Assembly (NCBI GenBank): GCA_029259935.1
Contig: JAJDEH010000208.1
Span: forward strand, 1-7,742
Length of the DNA stretch: 7,742 nt
Origin: Planctomycetota bacterium
GTDB lineage: Bacteria; Planctomycetota; Planctomycetia; Pirellulales; Pirellulaceae
Direction of reading: 5' to 3'
In this document: positions 1 to 6,304 of the stretch, in pieces
Layout: the number at the start of each line of letters is the position of its first letter
Numbering within the stretch: the first letter of the stretch is position 1
Program-made: the position numbers and the translations under genes
The notes under the pieces: generated by a model
Told to the model about the DNA's origin: nothing
Database searches by the model: none
What the model saw: only the letters and a program-made list of their open reading frames with translations

Positions 1-20
1 ACCCGTATGCCCGGTGGTGT

Positions 21-54
21 GGGAGGGGTGGAGCCGCAAGGCTCCCCTCTATCC
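21..54. repeat. GC-rich inverted repeat (hairpin) with GCAA tetraloop
   Basis: A perfect 6-bp stem (30-35 with 40-45) closes on a GCAA loop at 36-39, which is a GNRA-type tetraloop. Allowing one bulged T at 29, one bulged A at 51 and two G-U pairs, the pairing extends outward to 21-35 with 40-54. No T-tract follows on the plus strand, so it is not a textbook intrinsic terminator. It could be a dispersed intergenic palindrome or the 3' hairpin of a gene left of the window. The pairing is read directly from the sequence; the role is unknown. Confidence 0.6.
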
Positions 55-170
55 CGATTACCGGAAAGATGTTGCCCTTTCTTAGCTTCGGCTACGCGAA
101 CCATTTCACGTCGCCCATTGTCCAGCAGGTAATTCGGCGACGCCGCTCCCTCCTACAGCAAGCCTGCATC

Positions 171-809
171 ATGTACGTTCCCGCCCCTTTTACTGAAACT
201 GACTCAGCCCGCTTGTACGATTTCATCGAAGAGAACAGCTTTGGGCTGCTAGTCTCGGCGAAGGATCGGCTGGCCGGCACGCATCTGCCAATCTTGCTCG
301 AGCGCAACTCCGACGGGCGGGCGGCACTGGTCGGGCATTTCGCCAAGGCCAACATACAATGGCAAGCGGCGGCGGATCAGCCGGTACTGGTCGTATTCAG
401 TGGGCCTCACGCGTATATCTCGCCGTCCTGGTACGAAACCGAAAAGCTGGTTCCGACGTGGAATTATATTTCGGTCCACGTTTCCGGGCGGCTGCAATTG
501 GTCGAGGAAGAGTCTCGCGTGTTGGAAATACTCAGCCAATTCGTCGAACACTACGAGCAAGCCATGCCGACACCATGGCAACTGGATGCAAGTACTCCAC
601 ACACCCGGAAGTTGGCCGAGTTGATCGTGGCCTTTCGCATTGAAATTGAACATATCGAAGGTGCGTGGAAGTTGAGCCAAAATCATCCGCGAGAGCGGCG
701 CGAAAAAGTGATCCGAGGTTTACGGCAAAGGGGCGATGGAGACTCCCAGCGGATTGCTCAATGGATGCAGGAACAGATTCAAGCGGAAGAAGACCACAAG
801 GACGCCTGA
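171..809 (+). CDS. PaiB-type FMN-binding split-barrel protein
   Basis: The 212-residue product matches the PaiB family (FMN-binding negative transcriptional regulator, split-barrel flavin-binding fold) in length and in hallmark motifs. It begins MYVP, has FSGPHAYISPSWY at about 76-88 followed by VPTWNY (94-99) and VHVSGRL (102-108), and ends with GAWKLSQN (164-171) and the basic RREKVIRGL segment (176-184). In Bacillus subtilis PaiB is linked to repression of sporulation and protease genes; a regulatory role here is inference, and many family members may simply bind FMN. The start at 171 is chosen because family members begin MYVP. The frame is open back to an ATG at 69, but that would add 34 basic residues without family resemblance. 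No convincing Shine-Dalgarno sequence precedes 171. The stop codon overlaps the start of the downstream acetyltransferase gene by one base, so the two are almost certainly translationally coupled. The product has no signal peptide or membrane segment and should be cytoplasmic. Confidence 0.9.
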   Translation: MYVPAPFTETDSARLYDFIEENSFGLLVSAKDRLAGTHLPILLERNSDGRAALVGHFAKANIQWQAAADQPVLVVFSGPHAYISPSWYETEKLVPTWNYISVHVSGRLQLVEEESRVLEILSQFVEHYEQAMPTPWQLDASTPHTRKLAELIVAFRIEIEHIEGAWKLSQNHPRERREKVIRGLRQRGDGDSQRIAQWMQEQIQAEEDHKDA

Positions 810-1237
810 TGACCATTCAGCAAATCGACTCGATCGGCCAGCATCATGTCCAGCAACTGCATGTGCTGTATCAAAATGAATGGTGGTCGGAAGACCGCGA
901 ATTGCCGGACATTCTCGAAATGTTGCGGAACACTCCGCTGGTGATCGGCTTGATCGAAGAAGAAAGCGAGCAACTTGTCGGATTCACCCGCGTGCTCACC
1001 GACTTCGTCTACCACGCCATGATCTTTGATATCATCGTTCACCCCGATTACCGATCGCGGGGTCTCGGCCGCCGTTTGATGCAAGCGATTGTCGACCATC
1101 CGCGACTGGCCCGCGTCAACGCCTACTGGCTGTGCTGTCTTCCCGAGATGGTGCCGTTTTACAAGAAGTTTGCCTTTGATGACGAACTCGGCCAAATCAA
1201 ATGGATGCGGTGCATTCCCGATGATGACGACGATTGA
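809..1237 (+). CDS. GNAT-family N-acetyltransferase
   Basis: The 142-residue cytoplasmic protein has the GNAT acetyl-CoA-binding core. Strand beta4 is seen at MIFDIIVHPDY (71-81), followed by the pyrophosphate-binding loop RSRGLGRRL (82-90, R-x-x-G-x-G pattern) and helix alpha3. A C-terminal segment WLCCLPEMVPFYKKFAF (107-123) has the usual FY-K-x-F signature. It should transfer an acetyl group from acetyl-CoA to an amine; the acceptor cannot be read from the sequence. The start ATG at 809 shares its A with the stop codon TGA of the PaiB-like gene (TGATG), giving a one-base overlap and probable translational coupling. An open frame upstream from 665 lies inside the PaiB gene and is not used. 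The pairing recalls B. subtilis paiA-paiB, where PaiA is a polyamine acetyltransferase, but this protein is about 30 residues shorter than PaiA, so orthology is not claimed. It ends in five consecutive aspartates (138-142). Confidence 0.9.
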   Translation: MTIQQIDSIGQHHVQQLHVLYQNEWWSEDRELPDILEMLRNTPLVIGLIEEESEQLVGFTRVLTDFVYHAMIFDIIVHPDYRSRGLGRRLMQAIVDHPRLARVNAYWLCCLPEMVPFYKKFAFDDELGQIKWMRCIPDDDDD

Positions 1238-1238
1238 G

Positions 1239-1260
1239 GGCGACTGCCGCGTCAGTCGTC
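1239..1260. other. Hairpin at the convergent 3' ends of the GNAT and alcohol dehydrogenase genes
   Basis: Positions 1241-1246 pair perfectly with 1253-1258 around a 6-base loop (1247-1252). On the plus-strand transcript one G-U and one G-C pair extend the stem to 8 bp. It fills the 14-bp gap between two convergent stop codons and includes the stop of the minus-strand gene. No T-tract follows on either strand, so a role as a bidirectional terminator is possible but unproven. Confidence 0.35.
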
Positions 1261-2361
1261 GAACAGAATCACGCCCCGGCGGCCGCGGCCCGCTTTGAGT
1301 TCTTCAAAGGCCTCGTTGATCTGGTCGAGCCGATAAGTTTGCGACACGAGTTCATCGAGCTTCAGGCGGCCCACGCGGTACAGGTCCAGCAAGCGGGGCA
1401 TGTCGGTCCGCATGCGGCTGGAACCGTACATCGAACCGACCATCCGCCGTTCACCGGCTGGAAAAAGCTGAGCGGGCAGCGACACTTTGTCGTCCTTTCC
1501 CGCGATCCCGATGATCACCGCGGTCCCGCCAAATCGCAGCATGCCAAACGCCTCGGCCATCGTTCGCGGATTGCCGATCGCCTCGAACGAATAATCCACT
1601 CCGTCGCCGTCGGTCAGCTTCCTAACTTGTTTCACCGTCTTTCCGTCACTGGCGTTGACGACGTCGGTCGCTCCAAACTCTTCCGCCCACCGCAGCCGCT
1701 CGGGTTGTACATCGACCGCGATGATTCGCCGAGCCCCGGCCATCACCGCGCCTTGAATCACGTTGATGCCCGTGCCGCCGATGCCGATGACCGCCACGTC
1801 GCTGCCAACTTCGACCTTCGCCGTGTGCACCACCGCTCCCACGCCCGTCGTCACACTGCAACCGATAAGAGCCGCTTTGTCAATCGGCGCGTCGCCCTGA
1901 ATCGGAATAACTCCGTTCTCGGAAACAACCACGTAGTCGGACATCGCGCCGACTCGCGACATTTGCAAGAAGCGGCGGCTGCCCTGAAAGAACCGCGTTG
2001 TTCCGTCGAACAGCGTGCCGCGCGGATATTTGAGCCAGTGCGTTTCGCAAATGTTGGGGCGGCCCCGCGTGCATTGGTAACATGTGCCGCAAGCGGAAAT
2101 GAACGCCAACATCACTCGTTGCCCCGCTTCGACGCTCTTCACGCCCGGACCAACTTCGACGATTTCACCCGCCCCTTCGTGGCCCAGCACGGTCGGCTGG
2201 TCGTAATAGATCGTCCCCGTGACGACGGACAGGTCGCTGTGGCAAACACCGGCCGCTTTCATCTTCACCAGCACTTCGCCTTCCTTCGGCGGTTCGACGT
2301 CGATTTCGTCGATGACGACCGGCTGATTGTGCTCGAACATGATGGCGGCGCGGGTTTTCAT
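1252..2361 (-). CDS. Zinc-dependent, NAD-type alcohol dehydrogenase (class III-like MDR family)
   Basis: The 369-residue protein is a full-length zinc-containing medium-chain dehydrogenase that oxidises an alcohol to an aldehyde (or the reverse) in the cytoplasm. Catalytic-zinc ligands are visible as C40 in GVCHSD, H61 in GHEGAGEIVEVG and C168 in GCSVTTGVGAV. The structural zinc site is the four-cysteine lobe C91, C94, C97, C105. The Rossmann dinucleotide loop GIGGTG lies at 193-198, and D217 at the end of the second strand (AVD) points to NAD rather than NADP. Layout and spacing resemble class III alcohol/S-(hydroxymethyl)glutathione dehydrogenases and NDMA-dependent relatives, but the substrate and thiol cofactor cannot be fixed from sequence. 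GGAG at 2369-2372 (minus strand) stands 7 nt before the ATG and supports the start. The gene is monocistronic, divergent from the lipoprotein gene and convergent with the GNAT gene. Confidence 0.93.
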   Translation of the reverse strand: MKTRAAIMFEHNQPVVIDEIDVEPPKEGEVLVKMKAAGVCHSDLSVVTGTIYYDQPTVLGHEGAGEIVEVGPGVKSVEAGQRVMLAFISACGTCYQCTRGRPNICETHWLKYPRGTLFDGTTRFFQGSRRFLQMSRVGAMSDYVVVSENGVIPIQGDAPIDKAALIGCSVTTGVGAVVHTAKVEVGSDVAVIGIGGTGINVIQGAVMAGARRIIAVDVQPERLRWAEEFGATDVVNASDGKTVKQVRKLTDGDGVDYSFEAIGNPRTMAEAFGMLRFGGTAVIIGIAGKDDKVSLPAQLFPAGERRMVGSMYGSSRMRTDMPRLLDLYRVGRLKLDELVSQTYRLDQINEAFEELKAGRGRRGVILFDD

Positions 2362-2523
2362 CGTAATTCTCCGTCTGAGTGGCTGCCTGACGCCCGATTC
2401 CTGGCGCGTCGCTCATGCAATCCAACGAAACAAATCGTACAATAACACCAGGGTGCATGAACCGCGGATGCTCGGCTTTTGAATGAAGCCGCGCAACGCT
2501 GTTAGACAGAGAAGAGGACGTGG
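2362..2523. promoter_or_regulatory. Divergent intergenic region between the alcohol dehydrogenase and lipoprotein genes
   Basis: These 162 bases must hold the promoters of two divergent genes and are AT-richer than the flanking coding DNA around 2420-2450. A TACAAT hexamer at 2438-2443 on the plus strand is a -10-like candidate, and TACGAT at 2434-2439 on the minus strand is an opposing one; neither has a good -35 element at standard spacing. The ribosome-binding sites at the two ends are clear: GGAG at 2369-2372 (minus) and GAGG at 2514-2517 (plus). The promoter calls are weak inference. Confidence 0.3.
2473..2491 (+). other. Small stem-loop in the presumed 5' leader of the lipoprotein gene
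   Basis: CGGCTT (2473-2478) and AAGCCG (2486-2491) form a perfect 6-bp stem around a 7-base loop, and a GC pair can be added on each side beyond one mismatch. It ends 32 bases before the ATG at 2524 and does not cover the ribosome-binding site at 2514-2517. It resembles no riboswitch I recognise and may be fortuitous. Confidence 0.3.
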
Positions 2524-4053
2524 ATGCTCGATTTCGTATGTATCACTGCGCGTCGGATGGCATTGCCGTTACTGGTGTTTCACTTTGTCTTTGTGCTTGG
2601 TTGTGGAGGGGCCCAAACCGGGCCTGTCGCGGATCCGCCCCGCGAACCCGCCAAGCAATCGCCGATTACGACCACCCGGGCTTTTGACGAAGACCCACGT
2701 CCCGCGGTTGAACCAACAGGCGGAACCACCTCGCGCGACCCGGTTCCATCGGCAGGCGACAAAGAACGATCCGGTCGCGACGTTCCACCACAACCGGGAA
2801 CAACTCGAATCACCAAGATGGCGATCGACGAGTCGCGCGTGGCCGCCAACGGAATCCGCAAGATCGCCGGCCGCCACTTGGTGCTGTACACCGACTTGCC
2901 GTTGCACAAGGACATCGACGAGTTGCCGACGGCCTTCGACCAAGCCGTTCCACAATGGTGCGAGTATTTTGAGATTCCCGTCGCCAAAGCGGCCGATTGG
3001 CAAATGCAGGGATTCCTGATGAAAGATCCCGCCAAGTTCCAAGCGGCCGGCCTGCTGCCCGCCGGTCTGCCGCGTTTCTTGCACGGCTACAATCAGGGTT
3101 TTGAATTGTGGGTCAACGAACAAGAGAGTCCTTACTATCGCCGGCACTTGCTGCTGCATGAAGGGACGCACGGTTTCATGGACACCATGCTGGGCGGCAT
3201 GGGGCCGCCTTGGTACGCCGAGGGGATGGCGGAGCTGCTCGGCACGCATCGCTGGCAAGACGAAAAGTTGACGTTGAGGCACAATCCGCGTTCCAAGGAA
3301 GAAGCCGTTGACTGGGGACGCGTAAGGCTTCTCCGTGATCGCCTCAAGGCACGCGCGGGCAAACCGTATACGCTCGAGGAAGTGATGGAACTGGGGCCCA
3401 CCGCTCATCGGCAAGTCGAACCTTACGCCTGGTGCTGGGCCGCGGCATTCTTCTTTGACAGCCATCCGGAATATCGAGATTGGTTTCGGGCGCTGAAGAC
3501 GCGCGTCAAAGACAATTCGTTTCAATTCAACGAGAAGTTCCGCGCGGCAATTCGCCAGGATCGCTGGAAGCAAGCCGAAGAGCAATGGCGGCTCTTCATG
3601 GACGAGGTCGACTATGGATACGATGTAACCCGCGCCGCCGTCCAATTCCAACCCGGCGAGCCACTTTCGGTAAGCGGCGCGACAGTCAGCATTCAAGCTG
3701 ATCGTGGCTGGCAATCGACGGGCGTGTACTTGCGGGAAGGCATGACCTATCAGATCACCGCCAGCGGGCGATATCAGGTTGGCGATCAGCCCAAGATTTG
3801 GTGGTGCGAACCGGGCGGCGTCACGATTCACTATTATCGAGGCCGACCGCTGGGAATGCTGATGGCCGCCGTCCGCGACGACGTCAACCCGAACACGGAA
3901 AAACCTCATTTGGCACGAGCCGCGCCCATCGGACTCAACCGCCAAATCACGCCCGCCTGGTCCGGGACGTTGTATCTGAAGATCAACGAGTCTCCCAAAG
4001 ACCTGGCCGATAATGCCGGCGAGTTGACCGTGAAAATCGGCCGCCCTGATTGA
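2524..4053 (+). CDS. Secreted lipoprotein: HExxH zinc metallopeptidase with C-terminal LecA-like domain
   Basis: The 509-residue protein begins with a lipoprotein-type signal (hydrophobic 12-25, lipobox VLGC with C27 as the presumed lipidated cysteine), so it should be membrane-anchored and face outward. A Pro/Thr-rich linker spans about 28-95. A peptidase-MA-like domain (about 115-365) contains the zinc motif HEGTH (212-216), where H212 and H216 are ligands and E213 is the catalytic base. PPWYAEGMAE (228-237) follows, with E233 as the likely third, gluzincin-type ligand. The C-terminal part (about 387-507) looks like the beta-sandwich of the Pseudomonas galactophilic lectin LecA (PA-IL). It has the spacing GMTYQITASG, RGRPLGMLMAA, SGTLYLKINES and a final DNAGELTVKIG. 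The peptidase substrate and any sugar bound are unknown. GAGG at 2514-2517, 6 nt before the ATG, supports the start; an internal Met12 is an alternative. The gene converges on the RING-like gene. The coding call is firm and the lectin-like assignment moderately so. Confidence 0.87.
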   Translation: MLDFVCITARRMALPLLVFHFVFVLGCGGAQTGPVADPPREPAKQSPITTTRAFDEDPRPAVEPTGGTTSRDPVPSAGDKERSGRDVPPQPGTTRITKMAIDESRVAANGIRKIAGRHLVLYTDLPLHKDIDELPTAFDQAVPQWCEYFEIPVAKAADWQMQGFLMKDPAKFQAAGLLPAGLPRFLHGYNQGFELWVNEQESPYYRRHLLLHEGTHGFMDTMLGGMGPPWYAEGMAELLGTHRWQDEKLTLRHNPRSKEEAVDWGRVRLLRDRLKARAGKPYTLEEVMELGPTAHRQVEPYAWCWAAAFFFDSHPEYRDWFRALKTRVKDNSFQFNEKFRAAIRQDRWKQAEEQWRLFMDEVDYGYDVTRAAVQFQPGEPLSVSGATVSIQADRGWQSTGVYLREGMTYQITASGRYQVGDQPKIWWCEPGGVTIHYYRGRPLGMLMAAVRDDVNPNTEKPHLARAAPIGLNRQITPAWSGTLYLKINESPKDLADNAGELTVKIGRPD

Positions 4054-4075
4054 CGGCAAGGCGTCTTCCAACAAC

Positions 4076-4918
4076 TCACTCCACGCTTCGAGCGCGCGGA
4101 ATGCGCTTGGGCTTCAACAGACGGTGAACGGACGCTTCCTCGGCGATGAACTCCACTTCGCCGCAGGCGTAAATCGAACAGCGCCCAAAATACTCCCAGC
4201 AATCGCGGTGATGAGGTGTCTTGCAAGTGCGACAATGCACGACGTCGTCGACCACCGCCTCACCACAGATTTCACAAAAGGCGTCGGCCAGCGAATCGTT
4301 GCTCGCGTCGCTGGGAATCAAGGTGATCCCCGAATCCATCGCGGCAAGAATCTCCCTTCGCAAGCTCACGACCAAGCCGCCTAGCTCGGTCAAATGCTGG
4401 TCGCCAGCGTATCGTTCCCGTTTGCGAACGATCAGTTGCTCGCCGCCGATTCCAAGATAAAAATCATCCAAGTCGCCAAAGCGATACAGGTTGTTGATGT
4501 GTTGCTGGACCTCCGTATTGAGCATGCGGTAAGTCTTGTCCAAGTCGTTTCCCTGCACGGAGAAGTGATGCTCCCCCTGATTTCCGTCGTCCAGCGATTG
4601 CAGGCCGGGCAAGCGGCGACTCCCTTTGTCCTCACCATGTGGATAGATCTCGCAGCGAAATTTGGCGTCCGGCCATGTCGTCCTCACCTCGGCCACTCGA
4701 TCGTACCCACCCGACGCGCGTTCCATTTCGATATAGCGCGCCGTTACCGGAACGCCCGCGATCGGGAACCGAAGCACGTTGGGCGGCGGTGCGGTGGGAG
4801 TTGGGTTTTGCCCTGATGGATGTCGCTGGGACGAGGCTACTAGGATTCCCACCACGATCGCCGCTACGACGACCACGACACCCAACAAAATCAGAATGGC
4901 AGTAGAAAGCATCGCCAT
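4076..4918 (-). CDS. Membrane-anchored protein with C-terminal RING-like zinc finger
   Basis: The 280-residue protein has one strongly hydrophobic N-terminal segment (about 4-29), a short Pro-rich linker (34-47), a middle region of about 150 residues that I do not recognise, and a C-terminal treble-clef/RING-like cluster. The putative zinc ligands are C215, C218, C229, C232, H236 or H237, C240, C247 and C252, giving the order CxxC, CxxC, HH-x2-C, C-x4-C. The CxTPxHRDCWEYFGxC wording resembles the prokaryotic RING-finger families noted near bacterial ubiquitin-like systems. No E1, E2, ubiquitin-like or JAB protein is in this window, so E3 activity is not implied and simple protein binding is equally likely. 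With a single N-terminal anchor and few basic residues before it, topology is uncertain. The ATG at 4918 is preceded only by a weak GAGAAG at about 4 nt; Met3 is an alternative start. It lies 52 bp downstream of the oxidoreductase gene and may be co-transcribed with it. Confidence 0.85.
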   Translation of the reverse strand: MAMLSTAILILLGVVVVVAAIVVGILVASSQRHPSGQNPTPTAPPPNVLRFPIAGVPVTARYIEMERASGGYDRVAEVRTTWPDAKFRCEIYPHGEDKGSRRLPGLQSLDDGNQGEHHFSVQGNDLDKTYRMLNTEVQQHINNLYRFGDLDDFYLGIGGEQLIVRKRERYAGDQHLTELGGLVVSLRREILAAMDSGITLIPSDASNDSLADAFCEICGEAVVDDVVHCRTCKTPHHRDCWEYFGRCSIYACGEVEFIAEEASVHRLLKPKRIPRARSVE

Positions 4919-4940
4919 GTCTTCTCGTAACTCGTCGCGT

Positions 4941-4968
4941 CAGTGCGCCAGCGAGGCCCAGCACACTG
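4941..4968 (-). other. Hairpin in the gap between the oxidoreductase and RING-like genes
   Basis: Read on the minus-strand transcript, CAGTGTGC (4968-4961) pairs with GCGCACTG (4948-4941) in an 8-bp stem with one G-U pair and a 12-base loop. It begins just after the oxidoreductase stop codon and ends 23 bases before the next start. No U-tract follows, so it could be an attenuating or processing hairpin rather than a full terminator. Confidence 0.4.
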
Positions 4969-4970
4969 CT

Positions 4971-6275
4971 TCAAACATTTTTTGGAACGGCCCAATAACC
5001 TGCGCGATAACTTCGGGAAAGCAACGCCTGACCTTCGTCGTCGCCGGAGATCGTTTCCGCCTGAGGATCAAAGCGCAGCGTGCGACCCAGCCGCGTACTC
5101 ATGTTCGCCAAGTGGCACAACGTGGCCGACCGGTGGCCCACTTCGATACCGGCCCGTAGCGGCGCATTCTCTCGAATGGCGTCGACAAAGTTTTGAAAAT
5201 GGCTGACCAACTTGGGTGCCTCGCCCTTGATCGGAATTTCCTTGTTGCGCTCGTCAAACAATTTGAGTACGCCCCGCTTGCTCAGCAGCATCCAGCCTTT
5301 CGTTCCATAGAACGCGTTGCCGTTGTCGATGTCTTCCAGGCGATAGCGCGACCACAAGCGCATCTCGAAAACCAGTTGCCGGCGATTGCCGACTTTGCCG
5401 TCGCCCGGATAGTCGAACGAGACATACTGCGTGTCGGGAAATTGCTGATCGTCGTCGAAGGCGAACTTGCCTCCCGCCGCCGAGACCGACGAGGGATGCG
5501 TTTCCACACCGAGGCCCCAGCGGGCAATATCCAATTCGTGCACGCCGTCGTTGCCGGTGTCACCGGTGCCAAAGTTGTACCACCAGTGCCAATTGTAATG
5601 CAGGCGATTCGATTGGTAAGGAAGCATCGGCGCTGGCCCGACCCACATGTCGTAGTCCAGTCCCGAGGGTGGAACGCCGGGCTTTGCATGGCCAATGTTT
5701 CCACGCTTTTGAACGTTCCAAGCCTTGGCCACCAGCACGTCGCCAATCGCGCCCTCGCGCAACAGTCGCACGCCATGCGCCAGCAAACTCATCGAACGGC
5801 TTTGCGTTCCGTGTTGCACTTTCTTTTTGTTGCGTCGCGCCGCTTCGACCAACAGCCGCCCTTCGCGGACGTTGTGCGAGCAAGGCTTTTCGACATAAAC
5901 ATGTTTGCCCGCATCCAACGCCAAGATAGCGGCCGGCGCGTGCCAATGATCGGGCGTGGCGACAATCACGGCATCGACGGTCTTGTCGTCCAAGGCGATT
6001 CTGAAATCCTTCAAGGCCTGCGGATTTCCGGCCATACTCTTAGTGGCTTTCCCGGCCCGCGCCAGATCGGGATCGCAAACATGCGTCACGTCGACATTTT
6101 CCAAGCGAGCAAACCCTGCGCCGACCGACGAGCCTCGTCCACCACAACCAATCAGCGCCACGCGGACTCGATCGTTGGCGGCGGCCCGCGCCGAGGAAGC
6201 CGAAGCGAGCGCCGACGCACTGGCCACTCCAACAGCCGTACTCCGAAGAAATGTACGTCGATTCGTCTCAGACAT
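4971..6275 (-). CDS. Tat-exported Gfo/Idh/MocA family NAD(P)-dependent oxidoreductase
   Basis: The 434-residue protein opens with a twin-arginine signal, NRRTFLRS (5-12), followed by an Ala/Ser-rich stretch and a plausible cleavage site near ARA (29-31), so it is probably exported folded with its nucleotide. The Rossmann loop GCGGRG is at 43-48, and D68 at the end of strand two suggests NAD binding. ATPDHWH (107-113) and the family signature EKP (129-131) follow. The substrate-binding alpha/beta half includes YNWHWWYNFGTGDTGNDG (227-244) and VHELDIARW (245-253). The tail ending YWAVPKNV is characteristic of the expanded planctomycete paralogues. The family oxidises or reduces sugars, inositols and related polyols; the substrate here is unknown. 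The start is fixed by a perfect AGGAGG 5 nt upstream. The frame is open 33 bases further, to an ATG at 6308, but that start would overlap the upstream gene's stop and precede the signal peptide. It follows the VCBS gene by 29 bp, suggesting one transcript. Confidence 0.95.
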   Translation of the reverse strand: MSETNRRTFLRSTAVGVASASALASASSARAAANDRVRVALIGCGGRGSSVGAGFARLENVDVTHVCDPDLARAGKATKSMAGNPQALKDFRIALDDKTVDAVIVATPDHWHAPAAILALDAGKHVYVEKPCSHNVREGRLLVEAARRNKKKVQHGTQSRSMSLLAHGVRLLREGAIGDVLVAKAWNVQKRGNIGHAKPGVPPSGLDYDMWVGPAPMLPYQSNRLHYNWHWWYNFGTGDTGNDGVHELDIARWGLGVETHPSSVSAAGGKFAFDDDQQFPDTQYVSFDYPGDGKVGNRRQLVFEMRLWSRYRLEDIDNGNAFYGTKGWMLLSKRGVLKLFDERNKEIPIKGEAPKLVSHFQNFVDAIRENAPLRAGIEVGHRSATLCHLANMSTRLGRTLRFDPQAETISGDDEGQALLSRSYRAGYWAVPKNV

Positions 6276-6280
6276 GGCAA

Positions 6281-6286
6281 CCTCCT
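6281..6286 (-). promoter_or_regulatory. Ribosome-binding site of the Gfo/Idh/MocA gene
   Basis: A perfect AGGAGG lies 5 nt before the ATG at 6275 on the minus strand. It decides this start over the in-frame ATG at 6308 and places the twin-arginine motif at the true N-terminus. Confidence 0.85.
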
Positions 6287-6304
6287 GATTCTCGGACTCC
6301 AAAG

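Noticed and set aside
69..170. N-terminal extension of the PaiB-like protein
   Set aside because: PaiB proteins begin MYVP, matching the ATG at 171; the extra 34 residues are basic and unlike the family, and the GGAAAG before 69 abuts the ATG with no spacing.
1223..1237. Five-aspartate tail of the GNAT protein as a functional motif
   Set aside because: Short acidic tails are common and this one lies at the very end of the reading frame; nothing indicates a role.
1234..2445. A 403-codon plus-strand frame opposite the alcohol dehydrogenase
   Set aside because: His/Arg-rich, low-complexity translation typical of an antisense shadow; the minus strand encodes a complete, motif-rich dehydrogenase.
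2569..4074. A 501-codon open frame antisense to the lipoprotein gene
   Set aside because: Its product shows no recognisable domain or signal, and it exactly shadows a gene with a lipobox, HExxH motif and good ribosome-binding site. GC-rich codon bias explains long open antisense frames.
4076..4918. A bacterial ubiquitin-like conjugation system
   Set aside because: Only a RING-like finger is present; no E1, E2, ubiquitin-like or JAB protein is encoded in the window.
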